From contig NZ_FPBK01000016.1 of NCBI RefSeq assembly GCF_900116665.1, positions 1-64,000 on the forward strand: a DNA stretch of 64,000 nt. Reading direction: 5' to 3'. Positions 8,536 to 17,590 of this stretch are shown in pieces (positions within the stretch are counted from its first letter, which is position 1; each line of letters opens with the position of its first letter). The notes below the pieces were generated by a model. The model had not been told where the DNA came from, did not search any database, and saw only the letters and a program-made list of their open reading frames with translations. The position numbers and the translations under genes were made by a program. This DNA comes from Pustulibacterium marinum (lineage in GTDB: Bacteria > Bacteroidota > Bacteroidia > Flavobacteriales > Flavobacteriaceae).

Positions 8536-9147
8536 GAATCTGTTCAAAGAGCTCAACCAACAATTTTCACTTCCATCAGCAGAAGAAATATCTGTTCTTG
8601 ATATTCTTACAGTTAAATCGGTTGTTGTAAAATCAGAATAACTAAAAGAAAAGGAATCAGGAAATGAGCTGTTATTGTAAGCTGTAAACATAACTCCATC
8701 AGGTGTAAATGGTAAAGCTGGGCTAAATGTATAATCGACAACTAGGCTTTGCGCAGTGATTGGATAATCGGCTAAGACATAAGTTCCGTTATTATAACCA
8801 ACTCCACTCCCTACATTTTTTTCTAAGATTTCCCAATTTACTGTGTAGCTTAATGAATTTATTGTCACTGAAAAACTTCCTGTACTTCCAACGGAAGTCG
8901 TTTGACAAGCGGGGACTTGCATACCTGGAAAAGCCAATACAACTGGTTGTTTTCCTTTAGAAACTACGTTGTCTGCTCCAAGAACTAATATATCTGTACT
9001 ACTGTAATCGTTTGGAACATCTCTTATGATTGTTTTACCATTAATATCTATAGCTGAGTTAGCATCTGGAGTTTCAGTATTAATACCAACCTGTGCAGTA
9101 GCACTTAATGAAACTAAGATAAGGACTGTGTGTAATAACTTTTTCAT
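8512..9147 (-). CDS. Secreted protein of unknown function with GINT-type N-terminus
   Basis: From the ATG at 9147 the product is 211 residues with a signal peptide (MKKLLHTVLILVSLSATAQ). The start of the mature part, QVGINTETPDANSAIDING, is the VGINTxxPxxxSxLDI motif common on Bacteroidota secreted and surface proteins whose function is mostly unknown. A threonine- and serine-rich beta-type region follows (TVNWEILEKNVGSGVGYNNG, then FTAYNNSSFPDSFSFSYSDF). The protein ends RFNMMIFKN. An ATG three codons upstream is possible. A TAATTTTG -7-like box lies at 9194-9201 on the minus strand. No type IX C-terminal domain is visible. Confidence 0.75.
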   Translation of the reverse strand: MKKLLHTVLILVSLSATAQVGINTETPDANSAIDINGKTIIRDVPNDYSSTDILVLGADNVVSKGKQPVVLAFPGMQVPACQTTSVGSTGSFSVTINSLSYTVNWEILEKNVGSGVGYNNGTYVLADYPITAQSLVVDYTFSPALPFTPDGVMFTAYNNSSFPDSFSFSYSDFTTTDLTVRISRTDISSADGSENCWLSSLNRFNMMIFKN

Positions 9148-9401
9148 GTTGTACAATTAATTAAATTACTTGATTTTGTAAGGAATTATGGTTCAAAATT
9201 AGATATTAAGTAAAAAGAATAAAGTGTTTTTCGATATTATGCATAAAAGTATAGGTGGTTTTCATAATCTGTGCGATAAAACTTCTTCGTAATTAATCTA
9301 ATGTAATTTTAAGTTGTAATCATTTTTTTTAAAAAAACTTAATTACTTAGAAATAAAAAATAACTTTACTTGTGAAATTAATAGAACGTTAAGAAACCCA
9401 C

Positions 9402-11615
9402 ATGAAGCTTCAAAATCAGTTATCCTTATTTATATTCTTTTGGTTTATCATTTCATGTGTATTCGGACAACAGGGTTCTACAGATTCATTTCCGATAATT
9501 CTTAATAGAGCTTATGATTTTTACGATAAAGGAAATTATAAGAAATCGGTTAAAGAAGGTAGAGAGTTGTTACGAGTAGCCTACGAGCTTAACAATCTAG
9601 AATACATAGGGGAGGCATATTATTTATTAGGTTTGAATGATGAAACCATTGAAGAATATGGCAGGGCGAAAGAAAAGTATTTAAAAGCTTTGAGTATTGC
9701 TGAAAAAAGAAACGATTCCATATTCATTTTAGATATTTATAATGGTTTAGGAAATATAGCATCGCTAAGAGATAATGATTTTGAAAAATCTGAAGAATAT
9801 TACCTCAAAGGTTTAGAAATAGGAAAAGCGATTAATGATCCTTATAAAATGTCCTTTATTATAAATATTTGTTGGGATTATCTTGAAAATGAACAGACTC
9901 AAAAGGTCTTGCCTTATCTATCTGATTTATATGCCTATTCAAATGAAAATGATCTAAAAGAACTTTCAATAGACGAAGCTAAATCGTTTAGTAATGTTAA
10001 TTATATTTTAGGACGTTATTTAGGGGAGAAAAGTAATTTTTCCAAAGCACACTATTATCTAAATAAATCTATAACCACAGCAAAACAATCATCAAATTAT
10101 GAAGAGTTAAGTGATGCTTACTTGGCGGATTCAAAAGTGTTTGAAAAGCAGAAAAAAATTGACAGTGCATATTTACAACTTATGAATCATAACAAATTTT
10201 ATAAGTTGTTTTTAGATAAGAATATGTTAAACAAACTTCAGGTAGAGGAAGTGAAATTTAATATAGAAGAGTACGAGCGTGCTTTGGAACTATCTCAAAA
10301 AGAACAACAATTTTCAGAATCCATTGCGACAAATAGATCCAAGTTAAATAGAGTATATTTAATTATAGCCATTTTATTATTGATTTTGGTTTTTGTGGTT
10401 CTCCATCAAAATAGCCGTCGAAAAAAATTGATAGAAAATCTGAATAAAAAAAATAAAGCATTGAAATTAGCAGAAAAGAAAGCGGCGATTGCTGCTGAGG
10501 CTAAGTCTAATTTTGTATCAAATATAAGTCACGAACTTCGTACTCCATTGCACGGCGTAATAGGTATTACTTCGTTATTACTTTCGGAAGATGAAATTTC
10601 ACCAAAAAATAAAAAATTACTAAAATCTTTAAAGTTTTCAGGAGATTATCTTTTAGGGTTGATAAATAACGTTTTGTTAATGAGTAAGATAGATCGACAT
10701 AAAATTAAGATTATGCCAAGGTCTATAGAGCTTAAAAATGTATTTAATCATATTGGAAGAACTGCTTCGTATTCTGCAGAAAAGAAGAATGTAGCAATTT
10801 CTTTTCAAATAGAAGAAAATGTTCCTAAGTATTTGATTTTAGATGATAGTGTGCTTTCAGAAGTGTTAATTAATCTTATAGATAATGCTGTAAAGTTTAG
10901 TGAGAACGGAAACGTTTGGATTAGAGCCAAAGTTCCTAAAGAAGCAAATGTAGATCTTAAAGAGAAAGTCTTTATTCGATTTGAGGTAGAAGATAACGGA
11001 AGAGGAATTCCGGCTGAACAAAAGGAATCAATCTTTTATAAGTTTTCTCAAATATCAGGAAATGAAAGTATTATGGAAGGTACTGGTTTAGGATTATCCA
11101 TAGTTCAAAATTTGTTACTTCAAATGGGAAGTGATATACATTTAGAATCTGAAATAGGGAAAGGTTCTTTATTTTATTTTGATTTACTTTGTGGAATTAC
11201 AAAAGTAAAAGAGCAGGAGAAAGTGGTTGAAAAAGAAGAAGTCATATACAATTTTGATAACAAACGTATTTTGATGGTAGAAGATAATGAAATCAATAAA
11301 TTGGTAACTCAAAAATTTCTCTCACCTTTCAATATACATCTAGATCTTGCCTCAGAGGGTAATTCTGGATGGGAAAAAATACAGAAGAATACCTATGATC
11401 TTATCTTGTTAGATATCAATATACCATATTTTAATGGTTACGAAATTGCACAAAAAACTAGAGCACAAAATATCAATACTCCAATTGTAGCTGTAACTGC
11501 TTCAGAATTAGCTGAAATAGAAGAACAGGTTTATAATTCTGGGATGAACGATATTCTTATAAAACCGTTCAACAAAAGTAATCTTCTAGAAATTCTATCC
11601 AAATATTTAAATTGA
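9402..11615 (+). CDS. Hybrid sensor histidine kinase with periplasmic TPR domain
   Basis: The 737-residue protein has an N-terminal export signal (FIFFWFIISCVFGQQ) and a helical TPR array at about 30-290 (GEAYYLLGLNDETIEEYGRAKEKYLKAL is one unit). One membrane segment lies at about 316-335 (VYLIIAILLLILVFVVL), followed by a short coiled coil. HisKA follows with His377 in SHELRTPLHG. The HATPase has N-box DNAVKFS, G1 DNGRGIP and G2 GTGLGLSI. The C-terminal receiver begins MVEDNEINK, with phosphoacceptor Asp671 in LLDINIP and KPF near the end. No separate response regulator or DNA-binding domain is present or adjacent, so output is by phosphorelay to a distant partner. The signal sensed is unknown. 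Confidence 0.92.
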   Translation: MKLQNQLSLFIFFWFIISCVFGQQGSTDSFPIILNRAYDFYDKGNYKKSVKEGRELLRVAYELNNLEYIGEAYYLLGLNDETIEEYGRAKEKYLKALSIAEKRNDSIFILDIYNGLGNIASLRDNDFEKSEEYYLKGLEIGKAINDPYKMSFIINICWDYLENEQTQKVLPYLSDLYAYSNENDLKELSIDEAKSFSNVNYILGRYLGEKSNFSKAHYYLNKSITTAKQSSNYEELSDAYLADSKVFEKQKKIDSAYLQLMNHNKFYKLFLDKNMLNKLQVEEVKFNIEEYERALELSQKEQQFSESIATNRSKLNRVYLIIAILLLILVFVVLHQNSRRKKLIENLNKKNKALKLAEKKAAIAAEAKSNFVSNISHELRTPLHGVIGITSLLLSEDEISPKNKKLLKSLKFSGDYLLGLINNVLLMSKIDRHKIKIMPRSIELKNVFNHIGRTASYSAEKKNVAISFQIEENVPKYLILDDSVLSEVLINLIDNAVKFSENGNVWIRAKVPKEANVDLKEKVFIRFEVEDNGRGIPAEQKESIFYKFSQISGNESIMEGTGLGLSIVQNLLLQMGSDIHLESEIGKGSLFYFDLLCGITKVKEQEKVVEKEEVIYNFDNKRILMVEDNEINKLVTQKFLSPFNIHLDLASEGNSGWEKIQKNTYDLILLDINIPYFNGYEIAQKTRAQNINTPIVAVTASELAEIEEQVYNSGMNDILIKPFNKSNLLEILSKYLN

Positions 11616-11714
11616 GATACTCATAAATTTGTTAATTAAATATATTTAGTAAGGTTTTAAAAATTCCTTTTAAATAGTATATTAGCAACGCACATCTCAA
11701 TTTCTCTATTTTTT

Positions 11715-13568
11715 ATGGCCGATACTCAATATACAGAAGATAATATTCGATCGTTAGACTGGAAAGAGCACATTCGCATGCGTCCTGGTATGTATATCGG
11801 GAAACTTGGAGACGGTTCTTCTTCAGATGACGGTATCTACATTCTTTTAAAAGAGGTGTTAGATAACTGTATTGATGAGTTTGTGATGGGCGCCGGGAAA
11901 ACCATCGAAATTTCGGTTCAGGGAACGCGTGTAACCGTGCGCGATTATGGTCGTGGAATTCCGTTAGGGAAAGTGGTAGACGTTGTTTCTAAGATGAATA
12001 CCGGTGGAAAATACGATTCCAAAGCCTTTAAAAAATCGGTTGGATTAAACGGTGTTGGTACCAAAGCGGTGAATGCTTTATCAACTTATTTTAGAGTAGA
12101 ATCGTCTCGTGACGGTCAATCAAAATCTGCAGAATTTGAGTGTGGAAATTTAACCAACGAAGAATTTTTAGAAGAATCATCTCGAAGAAGAGGAACTAAG
12201 GTGACTTTTATTCCGGATGAAACCATCTTCAAAAATTATAAATATCGTCATGAGTATATCGAGAAAATGCTCAAAAACTACGTGTATCTAAACCGTGGTT
12301 TGACGATTATTTTTAATGGTGAAAAATACCATTCCGAAAATGGATTGAAAGATTTGTTATTAGATAATAACAATGAGGAGGATTTTTTATATCCAATTAT
12401 TCACTTGTTAGGAGACGATATTGAAGTAACGCTAACTCACAGTAAAACCCAATATTCAGAGGAATATTATTCCTTTGTAAACGGACAAAACACCACACAA
12501 GGTGGTACGCACTTAAATGCATTTAGAGAAGCCGTTGTAAAAACTATTCGTGAATTCTTCGGGAAAAATTACGATGCTTCTGATGTTCGAAAATCCATTA
12601 TTGCTGCGATATCTATCAAAGTAATGGAACCAGTTTTTGAGAGCCAGACCAAAACAAAATTGGGTTCTACAGATATGGGAGGCGAATTGCCAACTGTAAG
12701 AACTTTTGTAAACGATTTTGTAAAAACACATTTAGATAACTTTTTACATAAGAACCCGGAAACGGCTGAAAAATTACAACGAAAAATTATTCAGGCAGAG
12801 AAGGAGCGTAAAGAGCTTTCCGGAATTAGAAAATTAGCCAAAGAGCGTGCTAAAAAAGCCAATCTTCACAATAAAAAATTACGCGATTGCCGTGTGCATT
12901 TAACAGATTCTAAGAAAGATAGAAATTTAGAATCTACTTTATTTATTACAGAGGGTGATTCGGCTTCGGGTAGTATTACCAAGTCGAGAGATGTAAATAC
13001 ACAAGCGGTATTTAGTTTGCGTGGGAAACCGTTGAATACCTACGGAATGACCAAGAAGATTGTGTATGAAAATGAAGAATTCAACCTTTTACAAGCTGCT
13101 TTGAATATTGAAGATTCAATGGACGATCTTCGTTACAATAACATTGTAATTGCAACCGATGCCGATGTAGATGGAATGCACATTCGCTTGTTATTGATTA
13201 CGTTTTTCTTGCAGTTTTTTCCTGAACTGATCAAGGAAGGACATTTGTTTATTTTGCAAACACCACTTTTTAGAGTTCGAAATAAAAAAGAAACCATCTA
13301 CTGTTATAGCGAAGAAGAGCGCGTAGCAGCTATTAATAAATTGAGAGGTAAACCAGAAATTACTCGATTCAAAGGTTTGGGAGAAATTTCACCAGATGAG
13401 TTTCGATATTTCATTGGTGAAGACATTCGTTTAGATCCTGTAATGCTAGACAAAGCTACGACTACAGAAGAGTTGTTGAGTTTTTACATGGGGAAAAACA
13501 CTCCAAATCGTCAGGAGTTTATCATCGAAAATTTAAGAGTAGAATTAGACACAGTAGAAGAAGAATAA
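11715..13568 (+). CDS. parE: DNA topoisomerase IV subunit B
   Basis: This type II topoisomerase ATPase subunit decatenates chromosomes with ParC. The 617 residues contain the GHKL fold ([17 protein letters not shown], then RDYGRGIP, then [14 protein letters not shown]), the transducer domain and a TOPRIM domain ([10 protein letters not shown], then LRGKPLN, then [11 protein letters not shown]). The C-terminus is short and lacks the GyrB insertion. The parC gene starts 39 bases after its stop, as in other flavobacteria, so an operon is likely. A separate gyrase is expected elsewhere. The neighbour and length argue for topoisomerase IV rather than gyrase. Confidence 0.93.
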   Translation: MADTQYTEDNIRSLDWKEHIRMRPGMYIGKLGDGSSSDDGIYILLKEVLDNCIDEFVMGAGKTIEISVQGTRVTVRDYGRGIPLGKVVDVVSKMNTGGKYDSKAFKKSVGLNGVGTKAVNALSTYFRVESSRDGQSKSAEFECGNLTNEEFLEESSRRRGTKVTFIPDETIFKNYKYRHEYIEKMLKNYVYLNRGLTIIFNGEKYHSENGLKDLLLDNNNEEDFLYPIIHLLGDDIEVTLTHSKTQYSEEYYSFVNGQNTTQGGTHLNAFREAVVKTIREFFGKNYDASDVRKSIIAAISIKVMEPVFESQTKTKLGSTDMGGELPTVRTFVNDFVKTHLDNFLHKNPETAEKLQRKIIQAEKERKELSGIRKLAKERAKKANLHNKKLRDCRVHLTDSKKDRNLESTLFITEGDSASGSITKSRDVNTQAVFSLRGKPLNTYGMTKKIVYENEEFNLLQAALNIEDSMDDLRYNNIVIATDADVDGMHIRLLLITFFLQFFPELIKEGHLFILQTPLFRVRNKKETIYCYSEEERVAAINKLRGKPEITRFKGLGEISPDEFRYFIGEDIRLDPVMLDKATTTEELLSFYMGKNTPNRQEFIIENLRVELDTVEEE

Positions 13569-13607
13569 AGCAACCTTTGGTTCACCTAAAATCCCTTAGA
13601 GCAATTA

Positions 13608-16199
13608 ATGAGCACCGATAATCCAGAAGAATTAAATCCGGAAGAAAATAACCAAAATCAAGAACAACAAGATACCATTAAGCGTATTACAGGCATGTAT
13701 CAAGATTGGTTTTTGGATTATGCCTCGTATGTAATTTTAGAACGTGCCGTACCGGCGATAGAAGACGGTTTTAAACCCGTTCAGCGTCGTATCATGCATT
13801 CTATGCGTGAGTTAGATGATGGTCGTTACAATAAAGTAGCCAATATTGTTGGGCATACCATGCAGTATCATCCACACGGTGATGCCAGTATTGGCGATGC
13901 TATGGTGCAAATTGGGCAGAAAGATTTATTGATAGATACACAAGGGAACTGGGGAAATATTTTAACGGGAGATGGTGCTGCAGCTTCTCGTTATATTGAA
14001 GCTCGATTGTCAAAATTCGCTTTAGAAGTTGTCTACAGTCCAAAAATTACCGATTGGCAATTAAGTTATGATGGTCGTAAAAAGGAACCCATCAACCTTC
14101 CGGTAAAATTTCCATTGTTATTAGCACAAGGAGCCGAAGGGATTGCGGTTGGTTTGTCTACCAAAGTGTTGCCTCACAATTTTTTAGAGTTAATTGATGC
14201 TTCTATTAAACATTTAAAAGGAAAGCGTTTTCAAATTGTACCCGATTTTCCAACGGGTGGAATTATGGATGTGTCTAACTATAATGACGGATTGCGTGGC
14301 GGAAAAATTCGTGTACGCGCCAAAATTAGTCAGCAAGACAAAACTACCTTGGTGATTAATGAGATTCCGTTTTCTACAACCACTTCTTCATTGATTGATT
14401 CCATTTTGAAAGCCAATGATAAGGGCAAAATTAAAATCAAGAAAATTGAGGACAATACGGCTGCCGAAGTTGAAATTTTAGTGCATTTACCCAACGGTAT
14501 TTCACCAGATAAAACTATTGACGCCTTGTATGCGTTTACTGCTTGTGAAACTTCTATTTCGCCTTTGGGGTGTATTATTGAAGACAACAAACCCTTGTTT
14601 ATTGGCGTAACCGAAATGTTAAAACGCTCTACAGATTACACCGTAGAATTGTTGAGACAAGAGTTAGAGGTGCAGTTAGGAGAATTAGAAGAACAGTGGC
14701 ATTTTGCTTCGTTAGAACGAATTTTCATTGAGAATAAAATCTACCGTTTAATTGAAGAAGAAGAAACCTGGGATGGAGTTATCAACGCTATTGATGAAGG
14801 TTTAAAGCCACATATTACGCATTTAAAAAGAGCTGTAACTCAGGATGATATTGTAAGATTAACTGAGATTCGAATCAAAAGAATTTCAAAATTTGATATT
14901 AATAAAGCAGATCAATTAATTGAATCGTTGGAAGATAGGATTGCTGAAGTAACGCATCACTTGAACCATATTATTGAATTTACAATTGATTATTTCACGC
15001 ATTTAAGAAAAACCTACGGAGCCGGAAAAGAACGTAAAACCGAAATTCGTTTGTTCGAAAATATCGAAGCAACCAAAGTGGTTATTCGAAATTCAAAACT
15101 CTATGTAAACCGCGAAGAAGGTTTTGTAGGTACCGGACTTAGAAGAGATGAATACGTTACCGATTGTAGTGACATTGACGATGTGATTGTGTTTACCGCA
15201 GATGGTAAAATGAACGTTCATAAAGTTACCGATAAAACGTATGTTGGTAAAGATATAATCCACGTAGCCATTTTCAAAAGAGGCGATAAGCGCACTACCT
15301 ACAACATGGTCTACAAAGATGGCAAAGGCGGTTCTACATTTATAAAGCGCTTTAATGTAACCAGCGTAACCCGTGATCGTGAATACGATTTAACCCAAGG
15401 GAAACCACAAAGTAGGGTATTGTATTTTTCAGCCAACCCAAATGGAGAAGCCGAGATAGTTACAGTATTGTTGCGCGCTGTGGGAAGTGTAAAAAAGCTG
15501 AAATGGGATATTGATTTCGCAGATATCAAAATCAAAGGTCGTAGCTCTAAAGGAAATTTAGTTTCTAAATTCTCGGTAAAACGAATCGAATTAAAAGAAA
15601 AAGGAGTTTCTACATTGAAACCTCGTAAAATTTGGTTCGATGATATTGTGCAGCGTCTCAACGTAGATGGACGTGGCGAATTGTTAGGCGAGTTTAAAGG
15701 AGAAGATCGTTTGTTGGTGATTCGCCAAAATGGTTTGGTAAAAACTATTTTACCAGAATTAACAACGCATTTTGATAACGATATGATTGTGTTAGAAAAA
15801 TGGATTCCGGAAAAACCAATTTCTATCATTTATTACGAAGGAGAAAAAGAACGTTACTATTTGAAACGTTTCCTAGTTGAAAATGAGAATAAGGAAGAAA
15901 CGATAATTACAGACCATCCTAAATCTGAAATACAAATTGTAGCTACCGATTGGCGACCAATGGCAGAGATAGAATTTGTAAAACCTAGAGGAAAAGAGGC
16001 AAAACCAAATTTAACGGTAGATATGGAAGAATTTATAACCGTTAAAGGAATCAAAGCTTTAGGAAACCAATTAACAGCCGATAAAATTAGAACGGTAAAT
16101 TTGTTAGAACCGTTGCCATACGAAGTTCCGGAAGAAGAAATTACCGAAACAGAAGAAGATGCAAAAGACAATGACGATTTACGATTGTTTGATGAGTAA
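13608..16199 (+). CDS. parC: DNA topoisomerase IV subunit A
   Basis: The 863-residue breakage-reunion subunit has active-site Tyr129 in AAASRYIEARLSKFA. It also has the QRRIMHSM and YHPHGDASIGDAMV motifs of the winged-helix DNA gate and a coiled-coil tower at about 345-480. A divergent C-terminal beta-pinwheel-like region follows (about 500-800) and the tail is acidic (EEEITETEEDAKDNDD). The N-terminus also starts with an acidic, Gln-rich tail. The gene follows parE and is closed by a terminator at 16224-16250. Confidence 0.93.
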   Translation: MSTDNPEELNPEENNQNQEQQDTIKRITGMYQDWFLDYASYVILERAVPAIEDGFKPVQRRIMHSMRELDDGRYNKVANIVGHTMQYHPHGDASIGDAMVQIGQKDLLIDTQGNWGNILTGDGAAASRYIEARLSKFALEVVYSPKITDWQLSYDGRKKEPINLPVKFPLLLAQGAEGIAVGLSTKVLPHNFLELIDASIKHLKGKRFQIVPDFPTGGIMDVSNYNDGLRGGKIRVRAKISQQDKTTLVINEIPFSTTTSSLIDSILKANDKGKIKIKKIEDNTAAEVEILVHLPNGISPDKTIDALYAFTACETSISPLGCIIEDNKPLFIGVTEMLKRSTDYTVELLRQELEVQLGELEEQWHFASLERIFIENKIYRLIEEEETWDGVINAIDEGLKPHITHLKRAVTQDDIVRLTEIRIKRISKFDINKADQLIESLEDRIAEVTHHLNHIIEFTIDYFTHLRKTYGAGKERKTEIRLFENIEATKVVIRNSKLYVNREEGFVGTGLRRDEYVTDCSDIDDVIVFTADGKMNVHKVTDKTYVGKDIIHVAIFKRGDKRTTYNMVYKDGKGGSTFIKRFNVTSVTRDREYDLTQGKPQSRVLYFSANPNGEAEIVTVLLRAVGSVKKLKWDIDFADIKIKGRSSKGNLVSKFSVKRIELKEKGVSTLKPRKIWFDDIVQRLNVDGRGELLGEFKGEDRLLVIRQNGLVKTILPELTTHFDNDMIVLEKWIPEKPISIIYYEGEKERYYLKRFLVENENKEETIITDHPKSEIQIVATDWRPMAEIEFVKPRGKEAKPNLTVDMEEFITVKGIKALGNQLTADKIRTVNLLEPLPYEVPEEEITETEEDAKDNDDLRLFDE

Positions 16200-16223
16200 A
16201 AAACAAAACCATTAGTATATAAG

Positions 16224-16250
16224 AAAGGGAGCAATTAGCTCCCTTTTTTT
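16224..16250 (+). terminator. Rho-independent terminator after parC
   Basis: AAAGGGAGC (16224-16232), AATTA loop and GCTCCCTTT (16238-16246) run into TTTTTTT. It closes parE-parC. Confidence 0.9.
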
Positions 16251-16345
16251 ATGGTTGATGTCGCCTATCATACGTTTTTAACAAGTAGATAAAGAAACGT
16301 GTAATTTTCTATTGAAAAGCTTCTCTATATGCTTAACAAGAGTTA

Positions 16346-16720
16346 TTATTTTTTATATACTTTTCCTTGATGTTTATTGGTCATATCATCTACATACGAA
16401 TATTCAAAAGTATAAGAATCACCTTCGGTATAGAGAATTTTAAAAAGCAATGGTTTTTTTTCATTCATCGTCTGCGGATGTATCTTTTTAGCAATAAACT
16501 CACAATCGTTTACCCAATTAATTCTGCTGGAATCTATTTTACCTTCTCCGTAATTTTCAATTTGTAAATCTTCAGTTCTCGTAAAAGAACCTTTGATAGT
16601 TTCATCGTTTAATGAAACTTCATAAGTAAATGTTCCTGTTTTAAAATCAGTACAATTTCTGTCTGGTTGAAAACAAGAAATACAACATAAAAGAAGGAGT
16701 ACAAGTGTAAAATATTTCAT
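16346..16720 (-). CDS. Small lipoprotein of unknown function
   Basis: From the ATG at 16720 the product is 124 residues with a lipoprotein signal (MKYFTLVLLLLCCISC), Cys16 being the likely lipidated residue. The mature part begins FQPDRNCTDFKTGTFTYEVS. It contains RTEDLQIENYGEGKIDSSRINWVNDCEF and ends YTFEYSYVDDMTNKHQGKVYKK, suggesting a small beta-rich fold. To my knowledge, homologues next to parC in flavobacteria are sometimes labelled 'DNA topoisomerase IV' by position only, and nothing here supports that. The longer frame from 16747 adds nine residues ahead of the signal peptide and is unlikely. Confidence 0.75.
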   Translation of the reverse strand: MKYFTLVLLLLCCISCFQPDRNCTDFKTGTFTYEVSLNDETIKGSFTRTEDLQIENYGEGKIDSSRINWVNDCEFIAKKIHPQTMNEKKPLLFKILYTEGDSYTFEYSYVDDMTNKHQGKVYKK

Positions 16721-16780
16721 AATATAAATTTTCCTGCAAATTACCATTTTGTTTTCAGCTAATAAATTGAAATCTTCTTT

Positions 16781-17251
16781 TTAAGAATTAGGTAAGTAGG
16801 TTTCAAAAGTTTTATCAGCATAGAAAATCACAATTCGCTCAACTTTTTTTGACGAAGACATTACGGAAGTCATCGTGTTTTTTTCTGAAATGCTTTCGGA
16901 TTTTTGGGATATATCCTCGGAAGAATTTGAAAACAAATCATTAGTCCTGTCTTTGGATTGATTTGTCGATGGCGAAACTTCTTGTAAAGGCTTAGTGATT
17001 ACTAATTTTTGTTCTTCATTTTTAGAAGGAGGAAAGGTTCCTTTTCCATTCAATAGCCAATACAAATCCACTTCAGAATAAGTTTGAATAACTTTCAAAA
17101 CAAAGTCTAAACTAGGCTTATTTCTTCCCGATAAAATATGCGAAATACTAGAACGCTGTACATCTATAGAATCAGCAAAAGCAGAAGCCGACAGGTGATA
17201 ATGTTCGAGTATAATTTGTAAACGTTTTGAAAACTCTTGGTTGTTTACCAT
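16781..17251 (-). CDS. XRE-family helix-turn-helix transcriptional regulator
   Basis: The 156-residue protein has an N-terminal HTH_3/cI-type domain at about residues 5-62 (LSASAFADSIDVQRSSISHILSGRNKPSLDFVLKV). Next comes YWLLNGKGTFPP, a sequence common in flavobacterial XRE regulators. A Ser- and Lys-rich linker leads to a conserved tail (VERIVIFYADKTFETYLP). It is divergent from the M14 carboxypeptidase gene. The shared 339-bp spacer carries several GTTTAC-N4-GTAAAC dyads, one spanning its own start codon and another overlapping its -7 box. Autoregulation and control of the peptidase gene are therefore likely (inference). No phage genes are nearby. Confidence 0.88.
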   Translation of the reverse strand: MVNNQEFSKRLQIILEHYHLSASAFADSIDVQRSSISHILSGRNKPSLDFVLKVIQTYSEVDLYWLLNGKGTFPPSKNEEQKLVITKPLQEVSPSTNQSKDRTNDLFSNSSEDISQKSESISEKNTMTSVMSSSKKVERIVIFYADKTFETYLPNS

Positions 17252-17258
17252 TGTAAAC
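17243..17258. promoter_or_regulatory. Operator dyad A (perfect GTTTAC-N4-GTAAAC)
   Basis: GTTTAC-CATT-GTAAAC spans the start codon of the XRE regulator gene. It is the best of seven related 16-bp dyads in this spacer. Confidence 0.6.
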
Positions 17259-17278
17259 TGTATTTGTAAATTAGTACT

Positions 17279-17294
17279 GTTTACAAATGTAATG
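17279..17294. promoter_or_regulatory. Operator dyad B over the regulator -7 box
   Basis: GTTTAC-AAAT-GTAATG overlaps CAAATGTA (17284-17291), which on the minus strand is the -7 box TACATTTG of the regulator gene. It also pairs with ATTTGTAAA at 17262-17270 in a wider inverted repeat with TTTACAAAT at 17280-17288. Repression by occlusion of the promoter is the simplest reading. Confidence 0.55.
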
Positions 17295-17452
17295 AAAGAA
17301 ATTTTAATTTAAAAGTTAATTAATCAATCAACATAAGTATGAACTAACACTTCAATTAAACACTACTTAATTATTGAAAATAAGATAATTAAATGGTAGT
17401 TTAATAGTACATTGAAAAATAATCAATAACAAAATGAATCAAATAAAAGATA

Positions 17453-17573
17453 AGTTACAATTGTAAAAGAGAAGCATTCGTAACATGTTTACAAAAATAA
17501 ACAAACACTTGTTTACAGATGTAAATACAATTGTAAACACATTAATCCAAATCAATTGTTTAGATTTGTAACC
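17453..17573. promoter_or_regulatory. Operator cluster upstream of the M14 carboxypeptidase gene
   Basis: Five dyads share the same 6-4-6 design. C is 17453-17468 (AGTTAC-AATT-GTAAAA). D is 17487-17502 (GTTTAC-AAAA-ATAAAC). E is 17511-17526 (GTTTAC-AGAT-GTAAAT). F is 17523-17538 (AAATAC-AATT-GTAAAC) and overlaps E. G is 17558-17573 (GTTTAG-ATTT-GTAACC). G covers TAGATTTG at 17561-17568, a -7 box for the rightward gene. The rest of the spacer (17295-17452) is AT-rich with nothing recognised. Confidence 0.55.
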
Positions 17574-17590
17574 ATCAAAATTTTATACTT

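Noticed and set aside
15311-15829. Antisense frame of 172 codons within parC
   Set aside because: It runs opposite the conserved ParC C-terminal region and shows a Ser- and Pro-rich shadow composition with no signal or motif.
11715-16199. Gyrase (gyrB-gyrA) instead of topoisomerase IV
   Set aside because: The paired order, the B-subunit length of 617 residues and the lack of the GyrB insertion fit ParE-ParC. Without a second type II pair in the window, this stays a strong inference.
16781-17251. XRE protein as a prophage repressor
   Set aside because: No integrase, phage structural or lysis gene is near, and the divergent gene is a metabolic peptidase.
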